From Baffinella frigidus (taxonomy: Eukaryota > Cryptophyceae > Cryptomonadales > Baffinellaceae), in NCBI GenBank assembly GCA_026770585.1, contig MU647329.1:77171-88230 (forward strand): 11,060 nt of DNA, read 5' to 3'. This document shows positions 5,729 through 11,047 of this stretch, piece after piece. Position 1 is the stretch's first letter. Every line of letters begins with the position of its first letter. Position numbers and translations under genes: made by a program. The notes below the pieces were generated by a model, which saw only the letters and a list, made by a program, of their open reading frames with translations, ran no database searches and was not told where the DNA came from.

Positions 5729-5744
5729 ACTCGTACGTCCTTCT

Positions 5745-5802
5745 CATCTTGGCCTTCACGTAACTTCAAAGTAGCACATAAATCACCCCTAAGATAGCAT
5801 CA
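5745..5802 (+). repeat. 61-bp dispersed repeat, copy 2
   Basis: CATCTTGGCCTTCACGTAAC, then AAAGTAGCACATAAATCACC, then CCTAAGATAGCATCA. It begins just beyond the TA-flanked element and is preceded by ACGTCCTTCT, which copy 3 at 7910 also has. Confidence 0.8.
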
Positions 5803-5912
5803 CAAGATTTAAATGAAACCAGAATTCATATGAGATTGGCCCAAGGTACAAAACAGCACGCCCCGCGCCCCGATAGCCGATAGGGAGGCACGATGTTTGT
5901 TCCCCCCCCTGT

Positions 5913-5978
5913 AGGTTTGGGGTTTGGGGGTGCAGTCCGGTTTGGGGGTGCAGTCTCGGGGTTTGGGGGTGCAGTTCC
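5913..5978 (+). repeat. Telomere-like/TGCAGTC composite tandem repeat
   Basis: GGTTTGGGGGTGCAGTC occurs three times at 18-21 base spacing (5921, 5939, 5960). Each couples a telomere-like TTTGGGGG with TGCAGTC. A further GCGGGTGCAGTCC lies near 6015. A 12-base C run (5977-5988) follows. Confidence 0.8.
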
Positions 5979-6273
5979 CCCCCCCCCCTCGAACATTCTG
6001 AACATTACGGGGTTCGCGGGTGCAGTCCAGTGCGGTTCGGTCGCTAAAACACTGAGACATCTCAGTTCCTAATACACGTTCAACACACCTTCGTACAGAT
6101 CCGTCTCGGGCGCACCGGTAGGAGGAGGAGTTAGAATCCATCCGGAAAATGCTCGTATGAGCGGCCGACACGGGGTACAGTAAGTGGCACAACGCGCCGC
6201 ATGTGCGGCGCTGACGCTGGTTGTTTGGCAATAAATCATCAATCTCTGTCCCCCCCCCTGGAACATTCTGAAC
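5977..6273. other. Segment bounded by C-run plus GAACATTCTGAAC repeats
   Basis: C12-TC-GAACATTCTGAAC (5977-6003) and C9-TG-GAACATTCTGAAC (6250-6273) bound about 245 bases in direct orientation. Inside are an ACTGAG/CTCAGT hairpin (6051-6066) and a GCGCCGCA/TGCGGCGC palindrome (6194-6211). No gene is supported. Confidence 0.5.
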
Positions 6274-6327
6274 TGGAATTGGATCCTTTTCTTCGGTGTG
6301 TGTGCCGGGAAATGGTCACGTTACCCC

Positions 6328-6554
6328 GGATATCCGGGGCTGATAGTACCCCGTAGCCTTTTGAGCGGTAGGGAGGCGCACCTCTCGTTGTCGGAATCGG
6401 GCTTCGAAGCGCGACCGCGCTTGCCGACTATACGCCTGTACGGTTTCCCCCGCGAGGGGTCGGGAATCGGTCGACGCCCGGTACAAACCACGGACCTTTC
6501 ATTGTCGGAGTCGGGCTTCGAAGCGCGACCGCGCTTCTTCCCTCCCGAGGATTC
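6328..6554 (+). repeat. 227-bp tandem unit A (uninterrupted)
   Basis: It runs from GGATATCCGGGGCTG to CCTCCCGAGGATTC. It includes GTACCCCGTAGCC at 6347-6358, which is the empty site of the insertion in unit B. An internal 38-base repeat (6385-6422 and 6499-6536) contains TCGGGCTTCGAAGCGCGACC. A long frame is open through it, but no family is recognisable and it is treated as repeat DNA. Confidence 0.85.
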
Positions 6555-6582
6555 GGATATCCGGGGCTGGCAGTACCCCGTA

Positions 6583-6787
6583 TTGTCGAAATGGGCTTCG
6601 CGCGGAATCGAGGTCAGGTCAGGAAATCAGGAAAAAATCTAAAAAAATGGACTTTTACGCTATCTTAGGCATGGTTTTTATCTCAAAATAGCATCTCCCA
6701 CCCATAAGATGACACCAAAAGGCAAAAAAATGGGGAAATGTTGCTGACCTGGCCTCGATTTTTGCCGCGCGGAGCCCATTTCGACAA
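6583..6787. mobile_element. 205-bp MITE with TA target-site duplication
   Basis: Terminal inverted repeats are 6583-6622 (40 bases) and 6744-6787 (44 bases). They begin with a perfect 15-base TTGTCGAAATGGGCT and differ inside by a short indel and two substitutions. TA flanks both sides (6581-6582 and 6788-6789). Unit A has the same flanks joined by one TA (6354-6355): left flank 6328-6355 matches 6555-6582 with two mismatches, and right flank 6356-6378 matches 6790-6812 exactly. This internal empty site proves insertion with TA duplication. The middle contains a diverged 61-bp repeat. No transposase is encoded. Tc1/mariner-like mobilisation is the simplest inference; other TA-using families are possible. 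Confidence 0.9.
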
Positions 6788-6812
6788 TAGCCTTTTGAGC
6801 GGTAGGGAGGCG

Positions 6813-6897
6813 GACACATTTATTTCTGTTGGAATTGATGCATCAAAGCTTGAATTTGTTCCTAATGATATTTTATCTTCTTTATTTGTTAAGGTAT
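6813..6897 (+). other. AT-rich 85-bp insertion, possibly coding-derived
   Basis: Absent from unit A, this block replaces about two bases between GGAGGCG and CCTCTC. It has 23 G/C of 85 (27%), far below its surroundings. One + frame reads FISVGIDASKLEFVPNDILS then SLFVKVS, which looks like protein sequence with A/T-ending codons. It ends AAG-GTATCC, resembling an exon/intron donor. No family is recognised. Candidate sources are organelle, virus or an AT-rich gene (inference only). Confidence 0.5.
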
Positions 6898-7148
6898 CCT
6901 CTCATTGTCGGAATCGGGCTTCGAAGAGGCGCGGCCGCGCTCGCGGACTATACGCCTCCAAGTTTCCCCCCGCGAGGGGTCGGGAATCGGTCGACGCCCG
7001 GTACAAAACACGGACCTCTCATTGTCGGAGTCGGGCTTCGAAGCGCGGCCGCGCTTCTTCCCTCCCGAGGATTCGTTCGGCTTGTCGTCGCTCCCGCTGC
7101 GGAGCGGGCAGGGAACACTTCAGCAGTTTTAAAGATTCGTGCCTGAAG

Positions 7149-7171
7149 CCAGGTCCAGATTCTGGACCTGG
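7149..7171. repeat. CCAGGTCCAGA palindrome
   Basis: An 11-bp perfect inverted repeat sits around one central T (7160). Too little loop remains for a stable RNA hairpin unless the central pairs open. Confidence 0.7.
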
Positions 7172-7182
7172 ACTTTTAAAAC

Positions 7183-7224
7183 TTATCTCAGAAAACGAGT
7201 TCTAAAACTCGTTTTCTGAGATAA
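7183..7224. repeat. 19-bp hairpin with convergent open-frame ends
   Basis: 7183-7201 pairs perfectly with 7206-7224 around CTAA. Frames entering from either side both end ISENEF-stop: + strand stop near 7203, - strand stop near 7202. It lacks the GC stem plus T run of a bacterial terminator. Its role is unknown. Confidence 0.75.
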
Positions 7225-7440
7225 AAACGTTCCCAGTTCCCTCGAGAGCGGCCGCTGCGGGGATCACGTAGATGGGATCAATGGCTCCAAAAGTGGCCAG
7301 TTCTGAGGGAGTATTGTCACGTCCGGAATTAGTACGGGCGGTATAAAAAATATTACTACCGGCACGTCCCCATGACACACTCAAAACCACACATCAGGCT
7401 TCGAAGAGGCGCGCCCGCGCTTCTTCCCTCCAGATGCTGG
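7225..7440. other. Non-repeat segment with a weak minus-strand open frame
   Basis: On the minus strand, 7390-7202 is open (62 codons, GTG at its left limit, TGA upstream). It includes GAIDPIYVIPAAAALEGTGN. No ATG start, domain or family is recognised, so it is not called as a gene. GCGGCCGC and CTCGAG lie adjacent at 7239-7255, which by eye resembles a polylinker but is also plausible in GC-rich DNA. Confidence 0.3.
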
Positions 7441-7503
7441 CTTATCGTCGCTCCCGTTGTTGTTGGGGTTGGGGTTTGGGGTGAGGGGTTTGGGGTTTGG
7501 GGA
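7441..7503 (+). repeat. Truncated GC-rich repeat joined to telomere-like tract F
   Basis: TCGTCGCTCCCGTTGTTG (copy 7 of the GC-rich repeat end) runs directly into TTGGGGTTGGGGTTTGGGG and further TTTGGGG units to 7503. A left-truncated element copy then starts. Confidence 0.7.
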
Positions 7504-7509
7504 CTCGGC

Positions 7510-7598
7510 GAGTAGGCTCAGACGCCCTACGGTAGGGCCCTAGCACCTGCCTATGGCGAGTTAGGGCGAATATTCGCCCGTCCGCCACTTAAGGGATA
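7510..7598 (+). mobile_element. Left-truncated copy of the 105-bp TA-flanked element
   Basis: AGTAGGCTCAGACGCCCTAC and GGTAGGGCCCTAGCACCTGC match 5640-5680 with few changes. The right terminus CCACTTAAGGGATA is at 7585-7598. The left terminus is missing where telomere-like tract F abuts. The interior has gained the perfect palindrome GGGCGAATATTCGCCC (7564-7579). Confidence 0.7.
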
Positions 7599-7725
7599 TC
7601 TTGTTCTGCGCCTTGCTCTCGCTCAAAAGTCAATGGTTGACTTTAAAATAGTGAGCTGCGCTGCTTCTCCCGCTGGTGGTTCTCGTCACAAAATGGCTCC
7701 AATAACGGCTGTTTATTAATCGATT

Positions 7726-7845
7726 GGCTCCTTTATATCGTTTTGTACCGGGGCGTTGTAAGTTTGTACCGGGATCCCGGTTTTAGATTGTAAGTTTGTA
7801 CCAGGATCCCGATTTTACAAACGCCGTGTGGCGAATTTAATGTGG
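7726..7845 (-). repeat. GTAC-pair dispersed repeat, inverse copy with three GTACs
   Basis: TTTTGTACCGGGG, AAGTTTGTACCGGGATCCCG and AAGTTTGTACCAGGATCCCG are followed by ACAAACGCCGTGTGGCGAAT. GTAC starts at 7745, 7766 and 7798, spacings 21 and 32. The same 21/32 pattern occurs at 8407/8428/8460. Confidence 0.75.
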
Positions 7846-7875
7846 ATTCTGATTTAAATTAAAACATGGTTCTGT

Positions 7876-7970
7876 GCTATCTTAAGGATGGTATCGGGCA
7901 CGTCCTTCTCATCTTAGCCTTCGCGTAACTTTAAAATAGCACATACCCAACCCTAAGATAGCATCAAAAT
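7876..7970 (+). repeat. 61-bp dispersed repeat copy 3 with outer inverted ends
   Basis: GCTATCTTAAGG (7876-7887) and CCTAAGATAGC (7952-7962) are inverted ends around a block containing CATCTTAGCCTTCGCGTAAC (7910 onward). The complete form suggests an 87-bp element, of which the other copies are partial. Confidence 0.7.
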
Positions 7971-8047
7971 ATCTTAGATTAAATTAACAAGAGTTCATAT
8001 GAAATGTGAGGGGTTGCCTCGCCTGCTGTCGCTGTGCGCGATCGCCT

Positions 8048-8160
8048 CAAATTTGCTACAAGTCGCGTCCGGCTAAAACTCGTTTCGTACCACCCCGTTA
8101 TAAATTTGTACCAGGATCCCTATTTAAAACCCTAAACAACCGCCGTGCAGAGCAAATTTG
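8048..8160 (-). repeat. GTAC-pair repeat copy with inverted outer ends
   Basis: CAAATTTGCT (8048-8057) and AGCAAATTTG (8151-8160) are inverse. Inside, GTAC starts at 8087 and 8108 (21 bp). The left edge reads GCTACAAGTCG as in the forward copies, while the GTAC part is in inverse orientation, so this copy has both ends of the family and may show its original boundaries. AAACCCTAAAC occurs at 8127-8137. Confidence 0.65.
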
Positions 8161-8173
8161 CGGGGTTGTCTGA

Positions 8174-8348
8174 CCTGCTCTCGCTGTGCGCGACAATCGC
8201 CTTGCTTGCCGCAACTGATCAAATCGGGCCAAATTTCCGTTACCTTATCCGTAGGGACCCCCCTATGTCCCTACGGGTTACCTACCGTAGCGGAGGTAGG
8301 TACCTGCTCTCGCTGTGCGCGACAATCGCCTTGCTGGCCGCGACGGAT
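8174..8348 (+). repeat. 46-bp direct repeat flanking a CTACGGTAG copy
   Basis: CCTGCTCTCGCTGTGCGCGA followed by CAATCGCCTTGCT lies at 8174-8219 and 8303-8348 with few changes. A partial third copy is at about 8018-8045. Between them (8236-8300) lies TTATCCGTAGGGACCCCCCT and CTACCGTAG (8282-8290), an inverse copy of the CTAC-N-GTAG repeat. Direct flanks this long favour segmental duplication over a target duplication. Confidence 0.75.
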
Positions 8349-8392
8349 GCTTTCCGCTTTGACCCCACCACCACTTCAGCCTCTGCACCATT

Positions 8393-8505
8393 TTAAATCG
8401 TGTTTAGTACCGGGGCATTGTAAGTTTGTACCACGATCCCAGTTTTACATTGTAAATCTGTACCACGCTCCCGGTTATACATTCGCCTTGTAGCGGATTT
8501 GGAGC
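8393..8505 (-). repeat. GTAC-pair dispersed repeat, inverse three-GTAC copy
   Basis: TTTAGTACCGGGG, AAGTTTGTACCACGATCCCA and AAATCTGTACCACGCTCCCG end in GCCTTGTAGCGGATTTGG. GTAC starts at 8407, 8428 and 8460. Confidence 0.75.
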
Positions 8506-8544
8506 CAGGCCTGCCTTGCGTTTCGCCCGCACCGCTTCTGCGGT

Positions 8545-8590
8545 TAGGGTTTAGGGTGTATTTCGGGTTTGGGGTTTGGGGTTTAGGGAC
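8545..8590 (+). repeat. Telomere-like tract G
   Basis: TTAGGG, TTTAGGG, TGTATTTCGGG and TTTGGGG units, G-rich on +, run directly up to the 146-bp tandem duplication. Confidence 0.75.
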
Positions 8591-8882
8591 GGCAGGCGCC
8601 CACTTTTATTTCCTGCGCTTTAAATCGCTTTGTACCGGGGTGTTATAAATCTGTACCACGATCCCGATAATACAATCCCCTTGTAGCGAGTAAGGGGGCA
8701 CCTTCCGCCGGCGCGGGCGCTTCTGCCTTCTTGCGAGGCAGGCGCCCACTTTTATTTCCTGCGCTTTAAATCGCTTTGTACCGGGGTGTTATAAATGTGT
8801 ACCACGATCCCGATAATACAATCTCCTTGTAGCGAGTAAGGGGGCACCTTCCGCCGGCGCGGGCGCTTCTGCCTTCTTGCGA
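8591..8882 (-). repeat. 146-bp tandem duplication carrying GTAC pairs
   Basis: 8591-8736 and 8737-8882 differ at two positions by eye (CTGTACC versus GTGTACC, and CAATCCCC versus CAATCTCC). Each copy has GTAC at 21-bp spacing (8632/8653 and 8778/8799), CTTGTAGCGAGTAAGGGGGC and a GC-rich CCGCCGGCGCGGGCGC block. Near identity implies a recent duplication. Confidence 0.95.
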
Positions 8883-8916
8883 GGCATCTCTCACTGCACT
8901 CTCGAAACCTGATTGA

Positions 8917-9163
8917 GGGTTTGGGGTTTGGGGTTGAGGGTTGAGGGCTCAGGGTTGAGGGCTCAGGGTTTAGGGCTCAGGGTTAAGGGTTTGGAGTTTT
9001 GGTGTAGGGTTGAAGGTTGAGGGTTTAGGGTTTGGGGTGTGGGTGTAGGGTTTAGGGTTTAGGGTGTAGGGTGTAGGGTGTAGGGTTTAGGGTTTAGGGT
9101 TTAGGGTTTGGGGTGTGGGGTTTGGGGTTTAAGGTTTAGGGTACAGGGTTTAGAATATCGTGG
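8917..9163 (+). repeat. Telomere-like tract H
   Basis: TTTGGGG, TTGAGGG, CTCAGGG, TGTAGGG and several runs of canonical TTTAGGG, G-rich on +. The middle and right part (about 9050-9115) is the purest TTTAGGG of the window. The tract ends GGGTTTAGAATATCG. Confidence 0.9.
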
Positions 9164-9258
9164 TATTTAGGAGCAGAAACTTAGTACAAACGGGCGAATA
9201 GAAAGCCTTTACGACGAGCCAGAATAAAACTCAGGCAGAGCTATGATATGGTGTCCTG
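9164..9258. other. Short unique stretch
   Basis: Nothing is recognisable in this AT-richer segment between tract H and the next foldback. Confidence 0.4.
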
Positions 9259-9410
9259 CCACCAGCCATCAGAAGAGAACCAGTTCGGGTTGGAGGTGAG
9301 TAAAAAAATTCACCAGGGATAAATTTTGTCACCAGGGATAAATTTTGTCACAGATTGGTGGCATATCCCAATCTGGTTCTCTTCTGGTGGCTGGTGGTGG
9401 TGGTGGTGGT
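9259..9410. repeat. Foldback with 25-bp arms and 19-bp direct repeats in the loop
   Basis: 9259-9283 pairs with 9373-9397 with one mismatch (core AGAAGAGAACCAG). The loop holds two identical 19-bp units CACCAGGGATAAATTTTGT (9311-9329 and 9330-9348). A GGT microsatellite continues to 9410. Frames through it give Trp or His runs and are artefacts. Confidence 0.8.
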
Positions 9411-9660
9411 ACAATCGCATCCGGAAACCTCTCGTGCAGCCACTCGAGGCTGGACGAGGGAGTATTTTAAATGTGGGGTTGTTCAAATTTTTACCAGTCA
9501 CGGGCGGGTTTGGTAAGGTACCTGCGGGATATCCCGCAGCTACGTGATCAAACGAGACGATTTGTGCGAAAATTACTACACAGCGGCCCAATTGTAAAGG
9601 ACTTGTAAATTTAAACCTTTTAAAATAGTCACATTTCTAGCCTCGAGTGAAGGCCGGCCC
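9411..9660. other. Non-coding stretch with an 18-bp perfect palindrome
   Basis: CTGCGGGATATCCCGCAG (9522-9539) is a perfect palindrome. An inverted TGTAGTAATTTTC motif lies at about 9567-9579. No gene is supported. Confidence 0.5.
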
Positions 9661-9669
9661 TGCACAGGC

Positions 9670-9745
9670 TCGAATTTGCTACAAATCGATTGTACACTCG
9701 GGATCGCGGTACGTATTTACAACGTGCAGGTACACAAGGGTTTTA
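9670..9745 (+). repeat. GTAC-pair dispersed repeat, forward copy
   Basis: AATTTGCTACAAATCGATTG, ATCGCGGTACGTATTTAC and GCAGGTACACAAGGGTTTTA run in order. GTAC starts at 9709 and 9730 (21 bp). It matches the copy at 3340-3412 in order and spacing. Confidence 0.75.
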
Positions 9746-10020
9746 AGATGGTCATATCCTAGCTCTGTCTCAGTCTATTCGGGCGCAGCAATTTGGTGAG
9801 CCCTTTCCACTCCAAAGTTGACGGATTTGCAGCACAAATCGAGACCGTCAACTTGAGAATAGTCAGTCAACGCGAGTGAGGCAGCTACATATTCAAGGTG
9901 GCGCACAAAATGATACTGCGAACGAAGAGCCCTCGCATGAGGGGCGTAATCGCCTTTTCGGGGTCCCTTGATTTGTACCACAGCCCGCCGGATTCCGGGC
10001 GTACTCCAGTACAAATCGCG
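9746..10020. other. Non-coding stretch with inverted GTAC motif
   Basis: GATTTGTAC (9970-9978) is inverted at 10009-10017 (GTACAAATC) around a GC-rich core. CCGTCAACTT...CAGTCAAC at about 9846-9870 matches the segment at about 3250-3282. Overlapping short frames show no recognisable domain. Confidence 0.45.
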
Positions 10021-10597
10021 GGACCCGAGGCAGGCGATTTGGTCCTCCTCGTGAGGGTATGTCACACGACCGAAACACTGCAGGGAAGAGGGCTGTAGGT
10101 TGTGGAAAAGGGATCATGAGAAAGGGCGGGAGGCTCCCCGGGCGGAAATGGTCAAAGCGTGCGCTGGTCAAAGCGCGCGCAACGTCCTTGTTCGCAGAAG
10201 AGCAATCCAAGGGTCGCTACCGCACCCGTCTGCAGCTAGTCTCGGGGCACCGAGCTGTGACTGGATGGGCAAACTGGAACCGGCTGCTGGAGCTAAATTT
10301 AGCACGGCTCCGTGGAGCCTGCGACGCAGCCCCGACAAAACGCTAGGCCCTTCTCCCGCCCAAACGAACACGCGGCCCTCAATCCCTCGCACAGGAATCC
10401 CGCATGTGCTTCCTCTCCGCGAACGAAAAGCACGGCGGAAACGCCCTCAGCGACAGCGCAGCTACCAAAAAAAGGGGCACAGAGCTGGCGGCGATCTTCC
10501 ATGCCAGGCGTGCTGGCAGCACAACAGCGCTTGGTGAGGAGACGAGGGACAGACCGCTCTTCAGCCGCAACCCGTCCAGAGTTCCCGCGATTTCCGT
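10021..10597. other. GC-rich stretch, no gene supported
   Basis: Up to three frames on each strand are open together over about 10100-10600, the longest being 145 codons. None has a recognisable domain, biased codon use or repeat-conserved sequence. This is what GC-rich DNA with few stops produces. TGGTCAAAGCG(T/C)GCGC repeats directly near 10149-10176. A fragment of an unrecognised gene cannot be excluded. Confidence 0.4.
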
Positions 10598-10702
10598 TGT
10601 CAAAAGTCAAATTGTCAGCTTTGGGCAAAAGTCAAATGTCAACTTTTGGCAAAGCCGTTAAAAGTCAACTTTCAGGTTGACTTGTTTGCCAAAGTCAACT
10701 TA
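10598..10702. repeat. Cluster of AAAAGTCAA/GTCAACTTT motifs
   Basis: At least seven GTCAA or TTGAC motifs in both orientations are packed in about 100 bases, with GGCAAAAGTCAAAT and TTTGCCAAAGTCAAC variants. They can pair in several ways. The same motif forms the tandem array at 1682-1742. Confidence 0.7.
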
Positions 10703-10915
10703 CACCGAACGTTGGCATATGTTGGGCGAAATTAAAACCTAAAGGACCTAAAGAGGGGCTTCGCGAGGGAGGTAGGGGGGGGTGAGCCGGGGCCTTTGCG
10801 GCTACCGGTGCCTCATAACCCTGTAAGATGCTGTCCTGAGTACCGCACGGGTAGGGACATGAGTCGGCAACTTGCGAGGAGGATACCTAGGGTCGCTCTG
10901 CAGCTTGATGGGCGC
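10703..10915. other. Non-coding stretch
   Basis: No gene is supported. CCTAAAGGACCTAAAG (10738-10753) is a short direct repeat related to 3841-3860. No tRNA fold or conserved RNA motif could be confirmed by eye. Confidence 0.35.
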
Positions 10916-10946
10916 GGTCTCAGTGGTCTATGATCTGACTGAGACC
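10916..10946. repeat. 9-bp hairpin
   Basis: GGTCTCAGT (10916-10924) pairs perfectly with ACTGAGACC (10938-10946) around 13 bases. Confidence 0.65.
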
Positions 10947-10990
10947 AAACAGGGGACCTGGGGTGGGGGTAGACACCACCGAAGTGTGAG

Positions 10991-11047
10991 TCTCGGTCGG
11001 ACAGGTGATGAGCCTCAGTGGGAGGCTCATCACCTGTCCGATCGAGG
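10991..11047. repeat. Long hairpin at the window's right end
   Basis: 10997-11016 pairs perfectly with 11022-11041 around AGTGG. A G-T pair and four more pairs extend the stem to 10992/11046, and looser symmetry (GTGTGAG versus GACGCAC) extends beyond. There is no T tract, so it is not a classical terminator. It may be another foldback element whose right side reaches the window edge. Confidence 0.8.

Larger units (their letters stand above)
6555..7074 (+). repeat. Tandem unit B of the 227-bp repeat, twice interrupted
   Basis: This is the same unit as 6328-6554, expanded to 520 bases by a 205-bp MITE (6583-6787) and an 85-bp AT-rich insert (6813-6897). The remainder aligns closely, with a 3-base insertion in TTCGAAGAGGCGCGG. 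A third partial copy (TTCGAAGAGGCGCGCCCGCG) is near 7400. Confidence 0.85.

Noticed and set aside
6298-7205. Frames repeating SESGFEARPR as a possible repeat protein
   Set aside because: The similarity is at the nucleotide level of a tandem DNA unit; other frames and third positions are as conserved, so no protein-level selection is visible.
7239-7255. Adjacent CTCGAG and GCGGCCGC as a cloning-vector polylinker
   Set aside because: No further vector sequence is recognisable around it, and GCGGCCGC also occurs naturally nearby in the GC-rich repeat.
8127-8137. AAACCCTAAAC as a telomerase RNA template
   Set aside because: It matches a TTTAGGG template by sequence, but lies inside a GTAC-pair repeat copy where sister copies have related non-template sequence, and no RNA promoter or fold is evident.
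10100-10680. Several 74-145 codon frames on both strands
   Set aside because: Many overlapping frames open at once reflect GC-rich DNA with few stops; no motif or start context stands out.
10780-10960. Possible small structured RNA (SRP or snRNA-like words)
   Set aside because: Only isolated words such as TGTAAG were found; no conserved core motif or consistent fold could be confirmed by eye. A covariance-model scan would decide.
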